NCBI GenBank assembly: GCA_001804345.1
Contig: MHFU01000106.1
Coordinates: forward strand, 1 to 7,960
DNA length: 7,960 nucleotides
Direction: 5' to 3'
DNA from: Omnitrophica bacterium RIFOXYB12_FULL_50_7
GTDB taxonomy: Bacteria > Omnitrophota > Omnitrophia > Omnitrophales > Aquincolibacteriaceae
A program made the translations under genes and the position numbers. Shown one piece after another: positions 1 to 6,160 of the stretch. The number at the start of each line of letters is the position of its first letter. The stretch's first letter is position 1. The notes beneath the pieces were generated by a model that did not search any database, had not been told where the DNA came from, and worked only from the letters and a program-made list of their open reading frames with translations.

Positions 1-285
1 TGCAGCAAACGCTTTTTTCGCGTTACTCAAAACCAATAAACCTACTCCGGTCTGAAAAGCGCTGTCGCTCCCCTTCAATTCTTCTTTTGTCAAAAAAAGC
101 TGATATGTATCCCCACGCGTAGTCGTTTTAGAAAACCATGCCTTCGGATACATAATCTCAACACCCCACTTCGAATCCGTAAAAACAGTAACTTCCTTTT
201 CGGAAAAGCCATAAAAAAGACAAACACAACTTATCCACAAAAAAACTACGATAAAGAAGTGCCTTCTCCCTCTACTCCTATTCAT
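1..285 (-). CDS. Secreted protein of unknown function, C-terminus beyond window
   Basis: I do not recognise a specific family. Reading leftward from the ATG at 285, 95 codons stay open to the window edge. The first 26 or so residues look like a Sec signal peptide: basic start MNRSRGRRH, then hydrophobic FFIVVFLWISCVCLFYGF, then SEKEV. The mature part begins VTVFTDSKWGVEIMYPKAWF. The strand pattern with 'YPKAW' resembles PsbP-like or similar small secreted beta domains, but that is a weak impression. The start shares ATGA with the stop of the upstream gene, and AAAAGG lies about 8 bases before it, so translation is probably coupled. It is the third gene of the set headed by the secreted hydrolase. 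Confidence 0.7.
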   Translation of the reverse strand, partial: MNRSRGRRHFFIVVFLWISCVCLFYGFSEKEVTVFTDSKWGVEIMYPKAWFSKTTTRGDTYQLFLTKEELKGSDSAFQTGVGLLVLSNAKKAFAA

Positions 286-662
286 TTCACAAGACCTTTT
301 TTGATCATTTCAGCGGCTTCTTCTTCTGGCAGACAGTCGTACTTTGTTTGAATAATGCCAGTCGGCTTATGTTTACGAACAACTTCTTGGCAGACTTCGT
401 CTGGAATTAAATCTTTTTTATACAATTGCCAATTTGACCTTTTAAGCTCAATCCAATCTTGCTCGGAAGCAGTTTTTAAGCTCATATACTGCGCTACTTC
501 TTTACGCGAAGATTCCACATATTTTTTTTCAAGTCCATTTTCCCACATCTGGTACAGCAAATTGATCGCACATGCGCCTGCAATCGCCAAAACCAAGATC
601 AAAATGTTCTTTCCCCAAGATTTTTTAACCTGGATATTTGTTGTTTTGTCTGCGTCTGCCAT
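282..662 (-). CDS. Single-pass membrane protein, 126 aa, possible immunity or accessory protein
   Basis: No family is recognised. Residues 1-18 are hydrophilic and lysine-containing (VKKSWGK). Residues 19-39 form one hydrophobic helix (NILILVLAIAGACAINLLYQM). The rest is a charged domain of about 85 residues with two cysteines (VCQEVV and YDCLPEEEAAEM). Positive charges before the helix suggest the N-terminus is inside and the C-terminal domain in the periplasm. The ATG has a strong site, GAGGGG, 5-6 bases upstream, lying inside the end of the preceding gene. The gene overlaps the hydrolase gene by 38 bp and the next gene by 4 bp. A small membrane protein immediately after a secreted toxin-like hydrolase fits an immunity protein acting in the periplasm. 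This is inferred from position and topology only. Confidence 0.8.
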   Translation of the reverse strand: MADADKTTNIQVKKSWGKNILILVLAIAGACAINLLYQMWENGLEKKYVESSRKEVAQYMSLKTASEQDWIELKRSNWQLYKKDLIPDEVCQEVVRKHKPTGIIQTKYDCLPEEEAAEMIKKGLVK

Positions 663-2373
663 TTCGCCCCTCTAAATATTCCTGATAATATTTCCCATAG
701 TCATGCTCTTGACCCACGCGCCCCAGATTCAGTACGCCCCAGATTTTTTTACCTACACTAACCCAATTTTGAGGCACGAGTGCAGGCGATATAAAAAATT
801 TGTCGTTTTTCAAGGGAGTTGAAAGTATAAGTGGTACGGAGTCATTGGACCTTACATTGATAGCAATATTTCTTTGAGAAATGTTAGCTGTAGCCATACG
901 AATTTTGTCTATATATACGGCTGGCGCATTAAACGTAATATTAACATTTGCCGGAATTTTGACACCGCGCCTGCCTAGCTCAAATAATGCATCCGTCAAA
1001 ATAACGGTCCCCTGACTATGGGCATCGATATTAATCGGGCCATTGTAATTTTTTATCATTGTTTCAATGTCATTCGCTACCAGTATAGCCATCCGCCCCG
1101 GAACTTTATCACCAATCCATCGGCCAATCCCTGTTTCAATTGAATCAACCAACCCTCCTGAACTTGGATTATACCTACCCAATGCGTTATAAGTAATAGA
1201 ATCTTGCATTGCGCCATTAAATGAAGTCGAAATTCCATTTACAAAATAATTTAATGGCTCTCCATTTCGGGGAAACTGATACATCCCATTCGCCGTCCCT
1301 AAAGTTGATTCATTATAGGTCCGGGTTCCATCAAATAAGACACTCCGATCCTCAAAAAAGTAATCTTTAACGGCTTGACCCAGCACTCGAGCAAGAGGAT
1401 CTCTATTTACAAATGCTTCTATTGGTTGCATTAACCATTGGAATAAGTTAAATCCATTATTGGAGGTAGATCCAGATGTTCTACTATTAATAGTAGTTTC
1501 ATGTGCGCTACTACCAAAATCATAGGCATTGATACCTTGCATTAATTCGGCTTCGTAAGCGGCGTAGGCGTCGCTGAGGGGTGAATAATAGTTCCCGCTC
1601 CCGAGATTTCCGATGGTCTGGACGTCAAGGGCTTCGCCGGTTTCGGTGTTGTAGGTGACCTGGATGATCTCGCCGTTGTCTTTGGTGGCTTGAACAACGC
1701 CGTCTGTGATCCGTTTAACATCGTATTCGACTTTGGCTTGGCCCGGCGCGCCTTCTTCTTGATACGAAACCGCTTTGCCGTCCACACCAAAGGTGAGTTT
1801 GGCGTTCGAAACATCATCGCTCACAAAAACCGACTGAATTGCGCCACCGACACCCTTCAGAACATCGCTCACCCATCCCGCGCCTTTCCCGATCGCGTTC
1901 TTGATCTGCGTCAAAATACCGGGCTTGTTCGTCGGCGGGCCGCGCGCGTCCTCGCTTTCGGTCTTAAAATCGATAAATCCCTTTGTATCGCCTGTAACGG
2001 CATATTCCATTGCTTCGACTGAGGATGCCACTGCCGCACTCGCAACCATAATCACGATGTTGTTCCATTTGTGCTCCTGGCCGTAACGTGCGATCTTGTC
2101 CTGGGCAATCTGGATCCCGACCGTCTTCAGCGTCTGCGTTAAAAACGACGCTGCAGATTGAAGAGAGCCCCCGTCACCAGTTTTGGGGCCGGCCTGCCCG
2201 CCCAGAGCATTGTGGCGGGGTTTTAGAATGGGTTGTAAGACAAACGAAGCGGAAGGATTCGCGACAAGAACCGGTGGATAAATCGTAGAAACAGGAAGTG
2301 CGGCAAAAGAAAGGGACTGGCCGGAAAGAAAAACGACACAGAGGAGAACCACTGGCGGCTTGTGACGTTTCAT
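625..2373 (-). CDS. Secreted protein with C-terminal alpha/beta-hydrolase (lipase-like) domain
   Basis: With the ATG at 2373 the protein has 582 residues. Residues 1-24 are a clear signal peptide (MKRHKPPVVLLCVVFLSG, cleavage after SFA). Residues 25 to about 275 form a low-complexity module rich in G, A and V with no family I know. The C-terminal half has lipase-like features: FVNGI at 377-381 (oxyanion-type strand end), INIDAHSQGTVI with nucleophile Ser453, SNDSVP with Asp511, and GQEHDYGKYY with His557. The order Ser-Asp-His fits the alpha/beta-hydrolase fold. Substrate is unknown. The frame stays open to 2481, but that extension runs through a palindromic repeat. A TTG at 2379, seven bases after GGGGAC, is an alternative start two codons earlier. 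GC content drops sharply at about 1555, at the module boundary, as in polymorphic toxins with exchangeable C-termini. Confidence 0.85.
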   Translation of the reverse strand: MKRHKPPVVLLCVVFLSGQSLSFAALPVSTIYPPVLVANPSASFVLQPILKPRHNALGGQAGPKTGDGGSLQSAASFLTQTLKTVGIQIAQDKIARYGQEHKWNNIVIMVASAAVASSVEAMEYAVTGDTKGFIDFKTESEDARGPPTNKPGILTQIKNAIGKGAGWVSDVLKGVGGAIQSVFVSDDVSNAKLTFGVDGKAVSYQEEGAPGQAKVEYDVKRITDGVVQATKDNGEIIQVTYNTETGEALDVQTIGNLGSGNYYSPLSDAYAAYEAELMQGINAYDFGSSAHETTINSRTSGSTSNNGFNLFQWLMQPIEAFVNRDPLARVLGQAVKDYFFEDRSVLFDGTRTYNESTLGTANGMYQFPRNGEPLNYFVNGISTSFNGAMQDSITYNALGRYNPSSGGLVDSIETGIGRWIGDKVPGRMAILVANDIETMIKNYNGPINIDAHSQGTVILTDALFELGRRGVKIPANVNITFNAPAVYIDKIRMATANISQRNIAINVRSNDSVPLILSTPLKNDKFFISPALVPQNWVSVGKKIWGVLNLGRVGQEHDYGKYYQEYLEGRNGRRRQNNKYPG

Positions 2374-2414
2374 AATCAAGTCATGTGTCCCCGGAATTAA
2401 AAAGCCGTAGAGAG

Positions 2415-2491
2415 CACTTGGTACATAGCACATGGCTCCCACTGATGTACTTCCAGATTTTTGCCAAGTACAAAGTGCCATGTACCAGGTA
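2415..2491. repeat. GTAC-rich imperfect inverted repeat
   Basis: The 13-base arm TGGTACATAGCAC at 2419-2431 matches the reverse complement of GTGCCATGTACCA at 2475-2487 in 12 of 13 positions. GTAC occurs five times within about 70 bases. The structure lies just upstream of the hydrolase gene on its strand, so it may be a miniature interspersed palindrome, a terminator-like block or a leader hairpin. No T-run follows it. Confidence 0.55.
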
Positions 2492-2499
2492 CTGGATTA

Positions 2500-2721
2500 T
2501 TATTTCCGTCGAATAAGCCCAATGATGAGAATAGCAAGACCAACAAAAACTGAAAGCCGGGAGCATTCGCGAGTCGGACAGGAGCATCAAGCTCCTGCCG
2601 AAATCGTACCGAATCATTGGGATTCGGTGCGGAGAAGGCCTCCGACGCCGGCTTTCATGAAAACCGTATTCAGCAATCCCCCGAGAATAATTACGATCAA
2701 TCCTTTTTGCCAAAGTTTCAT
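2500..2721 (-). pseudogene. Broken copy (A) of small two-helix membrane protein
   Basis: From the ATG at 2721 the frame reads MKLWQKGLIVIILGG and continues to GVGGLLR, then ends after TESQ at the TGA at 2614-2616. The first 31 residues match the intact paralogue at 6149-6319 in 24 positions. The missing second helix is found in another frame just downstream (VGLAILIIGLIRRK, stop TAA at 2500-2502). It matches the end of the paralogue, which has IVGLILLIIGLF and ends RRK. The two parts are separated by about 60-75 bases that carry two perfect hairpins. So this is one gene interrupted by an inserted or expanded palindromic segment. The 35-residue product could still be translated as a one-helix peptide. 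Function is unknown. Confidence 0.75.
2579..2628. repeat. Twin-hairpin segment interrupting copy A
   Basis: Two perfect hairpins lie side by side. One pairs CAGGAGC (2579-2585) with GCTCCTG (2591-2597) around ATCAA. The other pairs ACCGAATC (2608-2615) with GATTCGGT (2621-2628) around ATTGG. Both loops are 5 bases. The segment is absent from the intact paralogue at the matching place, which suggests a small palindromic insertion element. The exact ends cannot be fixed from two copies; unusual sequence continues to about 2555. Confidence 0.65.
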
Positions 2722-2752
2722 ATTGCTATTTTAACCCCTCCCCGCCGGACGC
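2693..2752 (-). repeat. Conserved leader and start block of the small membrane gene, copy A
   Basis: These 60 bases match 6291-6350 in 58 positions. The block holds a leader of about 30 bases (GGGGAGGGG, then TTAAAATAGCAAT before the ATG) and the first codons, which encode MKLWQKGLI. Identity falls off further into the coding region. The purine-rich GAGGGG is the likely ribosome site although its spacing of about 13 bases is long. Confidence 0.85.
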
Positions 2753-2775
2753 CGTCCGGTTATTGTCCGGTTATT
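2745..2775. repeat. Hairpin followed by an 11-bp tandem duplication
   Basis: CCGGAC (2745-2750) pairs with GTCCGG (2754-2759) around a GCC loop. The 11-mer GTCCGGTTATT then occurs twice in a row (2754-2764 and 2765-2775). GTCCGGTTAT returns at 2878-2887 and at 6376-6385, so it is a local repeat word. The hairpin lies upstream of copy A on its coding strand. Confidence 0.7.
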
Positions 2776-2889
2776 ATCAACCCTTGCCCCTGCAACCTGT
2801 TAGGAGTCTGCCATGCTTTTAATGCAACGGCAGTGGCCTGCGGCAGGCAGGCTCCAGCGTCTTGTGGAGGAGACGGCGTCCGGTTATCT
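2776..2889. other. Repeat-rich spacer without a gene
   Basis: I see no gene here. It holds a 13-bp near-palindrome GCCTGCGGCAGGC at 2836-2848, a short stem CTCCA/TGGAG just after it, and another GTCCGGTTAT word ending at 2887. It separates the stop of the AlbA_2-type gene from the leader of copy A. No convincing intrinsic terminator with a T-run is visible. Confidence 0.5.
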
Positions 2890-3070
2890 TTATTTCTTTT
2901 CTATTGCGTGATATCCGCCTGTTTTGCGGCTGCCCCGGCGTTCGATCAGCTTTCGGGTAATCAAAACCTTAACTTGTCGCTCGATAGTCTTAAGCGGCCT
3001 CCCTTTCAAGATCGAAACCAAATCCTTGGCTTGAATGCCAGGTTGGCCGCGAACAGCATCCAGGAGTGAT

Positions 3071-3118
3071 TTTAATCCCTCACTTAACCCCTCATTTAAT
3101 CCCTCGTTTAATCCGCCA
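3071..3118. repeat. Four imperfect 12-bp tandem repeats inside the regulator gene
   Basis: On the plus strand the unit is close to TTTAATCCCTCA, at 3071, 3083, 3095 and 3107. On the coding strand it encodes the repeated GLNE/GLSE linker. Repeats of this type are common between the ATPase-like and winged-helix parts of this family, and the copy number can vary without changing the frame. Confidence 0.85.
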
Positions 3119-4223
3119 CTTGACGGGCCGCCTTTCCTGGCCACCCCTTTTTTAAAGGTCACCACAAACGAGCTCCCGATCTCTTCATAAACAGGTTCCG
3201 GCAAGCCCGCGTTCTTGATAAGGGCATTCATGGTCTCAATGCCAGTGCCCCATTTTTCCACATATTTGGTGAAATAAAGCATTTCCGCGATCGCCGGATT
3301 TCTCAGGACGGACCTGTGTTTCCCTGAAAGATCCTTTAACGTGATCCCTTCCGGAAGTCTCCCCGGCGACCATATCTCAACCCGATCATCGAATACCGCG
3401 ACATCGATATCGCTGGCGATCGTGTAATCCCGGTGGGCAATCGCATTCGCCACGGCCTCGCGGATCGCCAAAAGAGGCCATTCGTACTCATATTCTCTCT
3501 GGCCCGTTTCGGGGTTCACTTCATAACGCTTCCGGAAATTCTTTACGAAGAACTGCTGAACGGCCGCGATTTGTTCGAAGATATTTGTCCTGTATTCTTC
3601 TTCCCCCAGCCTGGGACCACCGACCTTGTCTGTACCTTCAAATATCCCGCACTTGACCCGCGCTTCAGGGACATATTCCTGGATATTCTTTCCGAAGCAA
3701 AGAAGCCCGGCAAGATTCAGTTTGCCTTTCGTCGTTAAATTCAACTTGACCAAGATATTCTCCTGGGTGTCCCTAACGCTGATCGGAAGCGACCGATCTT
3801 CCCTGGCCTTTTTCAAAAACCACTGAATCGCTTTACGGTCCAACCCTCCCTTGTATCCCTTGATAACGGACTTTTCGTACCGGTATTTGGGATTGTCCCG
3901 TTCATAAAGCGCCTTTTCGACTTCATAGCGGGAAAGATAGGCGTTGCTCGTTCCGACACGCTTAAACGACTTGCCCTTATAAAAGTAGGGGCGGTCAGGT
4001 CCGTTTTTTACCTCCACGACAAGAACGGTTTTGCCATTTATCCTGACCTCGTAAATATTGGGGTAAACCCGTGGTTCGATCAGCGAAAGAATGGATGTGG
4101 ATACTTTTTGAATGGTGTGATCCGACACGTCCTGCCCGCGAACAGTGCCATCATCGGCAATCCCGAAATAAAGGACCCCCTCGCCGCCGTTGGCAAAAGC
4201 GCAAATGTCTTCCAGGGCTTCCT

Positions 4224-4227
4224 TTAG
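4224..4227. repeat. Left target-site duplication TTAG of the IS
   Basis: TTAG directly precedes the left terminal repeat and is repeated at 5953-5956 directly after the right one. Four bases fits the IS1380 family. Removing the IS and one copy restores the AlbA_2 reading frame, which supports these exact limits. Confidence 0.9.
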
Positions 4228-4242
4228 CCCGCATTTCTCATC
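4228..4242 (+). repeat. Left terminal inverted repeat of IS1380-family element
   Basis: CCCGCATTTCTCATC is identical to the reverse complement of 5938-5952. After it come AATTC on this side and GAATTT on the other, so the match may extend with one gap. Confidence 0.92.
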
Positions 4243-4257
4243 AATTCAGTAAAAAAA

Positions 4258-4318
4258 AGGCCCTTCTTCTGGTATAAGTGATGCGCCAACAAGCACTTAA
4301 CCCCAGAAAGAAAGGCCT
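4258..4318 (+). promoter_or_regulatory. Leader stem-loop before the transposase
   Basis: AGGCCCTTCTTCTGG (4258-4272) nearly pairs with CCAGAAAGAAAGGCCT (4303-4318). A further perfect stem, TAAGTG (4275-4280) with CACTTA (4294-4299), lies inside the loop. The ribosome site GGTGAG (4319-4324) follows at once, before the ATG at 4327. Such leaders in other IS elements limit transposase made from outside transcripts; that role here is inference. Confidence 0.55.
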
Positions 4319-4326
4319 GGTGAGAC

Positions 4327-5733
4327 ATGACAGACTGTAACCAAAAAGAGTTTGAGTTTCAAGGATTAAAAAGCCGGAAAATAATCGGGAGTTTTAACGG
4401 TGGAACCATCACCAGCGACGCCGGGAGTTTGCTCTTGAGGGAAGTCGAAGGAAGGACCGGGATCCTGAAAGGATTCTCCGGTTGTTTTAAAGATTATCGT
4501 CATGAGGAATCGATCGAGCACACGGTTTCTGAACTTGTAAGCCAGCGGGTCTATGGATTGTGTCTGGGCTACGAAGATTTGAACGATCATGATGTGTTGA
4601 GACGAGATCCGTTGTTGGCGCTTTTAAGCGGGAAGAAAGATCCGACGGGACAGAGTCGGAGGCGAGAGCAAGATCGCGGCAAGGCGCTTGCGGGCAAGAG
4701 CACGTTAAACCGGCTGGAATTGACGCGATCCGAGATCGAGGAAGGCAAGGCACGGAAAATTGTTTGCCGGCATGAGGGAGTGGAAGATCTGTTCGTGGAC
4801 ATTTTTCTGAAACTGGAAGGCAAAGCGTCGGAAGAGATCGTATTGGACCTGGATGCAACCGATGATTTGATCCACGGGATGCAGGAGGGCCGGTTTTTTC
4901 ATGGTTATTACGGGAATTATTGTTACCTGCCGCTTTATATTTTTTGCGGGGATCACCTGCTTTGCGCCAAATTACGGACCTCGAACCGGGATGGTGCGGA
5001 TGGGGCGCTGGAAGAAGTGAAGAGGATCGTGGAGCGAATCCGTCAAAAGTGGCCGGAGGTGAAGATCCTTTTGCGCGGAGACTCTGGTTTTTGCCGCGAT
5101 TTGTTGATGAACTGGGCAGAGAATCAGCATCAGGTGGATTATGTATTCGGATTAGCCAAGAACAATCGGCTTAAGACGGAGCTTGAAGGAGCGATGGCGG
5201 AAGCCAAGGCGGAGCATGATAAGACCGGCGAATCCGCCCGGAGGTTTGTGGACTTCAGGTATCAGACTTTGGATAGCTGGAGCCGAGAACGGCGAGTGAT
5301 CGGAAAAGCAGAATACATGGACAAGGGCGAGAATCCGCGCTTTGTGGTGACGTCCTTGAGCCCAGAACAGATGGGTGCTCAGGGTTTATATGAAGATTGT
5401 TACTGCGCCCGCGGAGAGATGGAGAACCGGATCAAGGAGCAGCAGCTTGATTTATTTGCGGACCGGACCTCGACGGAGACGATGCGTGCCAATCAGTTAC
5501 GGCTATGGTTTTCCTCGGTCGCATATACGCTGATGCATGCCTTGAGGATGTTCGGCTTAAAGGCGACGGAATTTGCTCAAGCGCAGTGCGGAACGATTCG
5601 CAATAAGATCTTGAAGATCGGAGCTCAGGTTAGGATCAGCGTTAGGCGGGTACTGGTTTCGTTTGCCAGTGGTTATCCTTATCAAGATGTTTTCGAGCAG
5701 GTTTTCCAGCGCTTGAAGGCTTTAAGAATTTAA
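4327..5733 (+). CDS. IS1380-family transposase, 468 aa
   Basis: A DDE transposase that cuts and rejoins the ends of its own element. The N-terminal start FNGGTITSDAGSLLLREVE is typical of the IS1380 family. The DDE_Tnp_1-type catalytic core shows LDLDATDDLIHG with probable Asp176, LLRGDSGFCRDL with Asp252, and CYCARGEMENRIKEQQ with probable Glu366, followed by the family's long helical tail (LRLWFSSVAYTLMHALRMFG). The length is normal for the family and no catalytic residue is missing, so it should be active. GGTGAG stands close before the ATG. It is the only gene on the plus strand and belongs to the IS, not to the surrounding operons. Confidence 0.95.
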   Translation: MTDCNQKEFEFQGLKSRKIIGSFNGGTITSDAGSLLLREVEGRTGILKGFSGCFKDYRHEESIEHTVSELVSQRVYGLCLGYEDLNDHDVLRRDPLLALLSGKKDPTGQSRRREQDRGKALAGKSTLNRLELTRSEIEEGKARKIVCRHEGVEDLFVDIFLKLEGKASEEIVLDLDATDDLIHGMQEGRFFHGYYGNYCYLPLYIFCGDHLLCAKLRTSNRDGADGALEEVKRIVERIRQKWPEVKILLRGDSGFCRDLLMNWAENQHQVDYVFGLAKNNRLKTELEGAMAEAKAEHDKTGESARRFVDFRYQTLDSWSRERRVIGKAEYMDKGENPRFVVTSLSPEQMGAQGLYEDCYCARGEMENRIKEQQLDLFADRTSTETMRANQLRLWFSSVAYTLMHALRMFGLKATEFAQAQCGTIRNKILKIGAQVRISVRRVLVSFASGYPYQDVFEQVFQRLKALRI

Positions 5734-5937
5734 GCGCTTTCAAACAGGCGGTCAAAAAACGGGCTGGGGCAAACTAAGAGGAAGGGCGTCGATAAAATCG
5801 CGAGATTTTGAGTGAAAATCCTGGAATTTCTACTTTCTCATCAGCAGAGGCTGATCTGGCGCCCAAGAATTCAATAAAAAAATGACCTTTCAGAGAAAAC
5901 TAAAATTAAAACTAAAAATTAACCCGTTTTCAAATTC
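5734..5937 (+). other. 3' noncoding part of the IS, with two small hairpins
   Basis: No gene is visible. AAAATC (5794-5799) pairs with GATTTT (5804-5809) around GCGA, and ATCAGC (5840-5845) pairs with GCTGAT (5850-5855) around AGAG. Neither is followed by a T-run, so a rho-independent terminator is not clear. The last 60 bases are very AT-rich up to the right terminal repeat. Confidence 0.5.
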
Positions 5938-5952
5938 GATGAGAAATGCGGG
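5938..5952 (-). repeat. Right terminal inverted repeat of IS1380-family element
   Basis: GATGAGAAATGCGGG is the exact reverse complement of the left end. It is followed directly by the TTAG duplication. Confidence 0.92.
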
Positions 5953-5956
5953 TTAG
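5953..5956. repeat. Right target-site duplication TTAG of the IS
   Basis: Second copy of TTAG, matching 4224-4227. On the minus strand it reads CTAA, the codon Leu18 of the interrupted gene plus one base. Confidence 0.9.
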
Positions 5957-6007
5957 TTCCGCGGTCGATTCCTTGAATTCAACCGTCGATGATTCTTTGA
6001 GATTCAT
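5957..6007 (-). pseudogene. First 17 codons of the IS-interrupted AlbA_2-type gene
   Basis: The ATG at 6007 starts MNLKESSTVEFKESTAE, and joining this to 4227 continues LKEALEDICAFANGG without a break. VEFKES is the N-terminal glutamate- and lysine-bearing motif of AlbA_2/Schlafen-type domains, so the IS removed the family's signature start from the rest of the protein. AGAGAGAAG lies just before the ATG as a modest ribosome site, and a TATAAT box lies about 45 bases upstream. The intact gene would have 462 codons plus stop. Confidence 0.9.
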
Positions 6008-6051
6008 GGCTTCTCTCTTATTCCTCTTTGATCATAGTCAAACAATGGCAG

Positions 6052-6057
6052 ATTATA
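6052..6057 (-). promoter_or_regulatory. Probable -10 box of the AlbA_2-type gene
   Basis: On the minus strand this is a perfect TATAAT. The untranslated leader would be about 38 bases to the ATG at 6007. The -35 region at 17-base spacing (ATTCCA) is weak, so the promoter may need an activator or be modest. Confidence 0.5.
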
Positions 6058-6122
6058 GCATAGCGGCCTTGAAATGGAATGATAGGTCAGCTGCACGGTC
6101 TGAAACAAATCTGCGGAAAAGA

Positions 6123-6160
6123 CGGAGGAAAAGACGCCTGATAAGTTTCTATTTCCTCCG
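6123..6160 (-). terminator. Terminator-like hairpin overlapping the small gene's stop
   Basis: CGGAGGAAA (6123-6131) and TTTCCTCCG (6152-6160) form a perfect 9-bp stem with a 20-base loop. On the minus strand the hairpin covers the last codons and the TAG of the small membrane gene and is followed by TCTTTTCC, only a short T-run. It would end the right-hand operon before the AlbA_2 promoter. Confidence 0.4.

Larger units (their letters stand above)
2890..4227 (-). pseudogene. AlbA_2/Schlafen-like GHKL-type regulator, main part, 5' end cut off by IS
   Basis: This is codons 18-462 of a gene whose first 17 codons lie at 5957-6007 beyond the IS. In intact numbering, residues 7 to about 115 are an AlbA_2 (Schlafen-type) domain with ALEDICAFANGGEG and YFGIADDG. 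A GHKL-ATPase-like section follows: REAVANAIAHRDY (273-285), DDRVEIWSPGRLPEGI (297-312) and GTGIETM (344-350). Then come a GLNEGLNEGLSEGL linker (389-402) and a C-terminal winged-helix-like region to 462. This layout is that of the proteins often named RecG-like or AlbA-domain transcriptional regulators (COG2865-type). As it stands the frame meets a TGA inside the IS end. The first possible restart is a GTG at 4128, which would lose half of AlbA_2. Otherwise the frame is undamaged, so the disruption is probably recent. Stop is TAA at 2890. Confidence 0.92.
4228..5952 (+). mobile_element. Complete IS1380-family insertion sequence, 1725 bp
   Basis: Both ends carry the same 15-base inverted repeat: CCCGCATTTCTCATC at 4228-4242 and its reverse complement at 5938-5952, with looser similarity further in. 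The ends begin with CC. A TTAG duplication flanks the element. It encodes one full-length transposase and has a leader hairpin and a 3' noncoding stretch of about 200 bases. Length, ends and duplication all fit IS1380. Nothing in it looks decayed, so it may still be mobile. It lies inside the AlbA_2-type gene in opposite orientation to it. Confidence 0.95.

Noticed and set aside
1690..2022. Plus-strand open frame of 110 codons
   Set aside because: Antisense of the GC-rich N-terminal module of the hydrolase, which explains the lack of stops.
2374..2481. N-terminal extension of the hydrolase frame to an ATG at 2481
   Set aside because: It runs through the GTAC-rich palindrome, has no signal character, and hides the clean signal peptide that begins at the ATG at 2373 or the TTG at 2379.
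2381..2713. Minus-strand open frame of 110 codons over the broken small gene
   Set aside because: It is a shifted frame of the MKLWQKG gene and the hairpins. The paralogue comparison shows which frame is coding.
2617..3069. Plus-strand open frame of 150 codons
   Set aside because: It crosses the repeat field and the antisense of the regulator's 3' end, with no domain or plausible start.
4128..4128. GTG at 4128 as the true start of the AlbA_2-type gene
   Set aside because: It lies in mid-domain after YFGIADDG. The real start is at 6007 across the IS, as the rebuilt frame shows.
4487..4858. Minus-strand open frames inside the transposase
   Set aside because: Antisense shadows of a strongly coding IS1380 transposase; no independent support.
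5794..5855. Rho-independent terminator after the transposase
   Set aside because: Two small hairpins exist, but neither is followed by a T-run.
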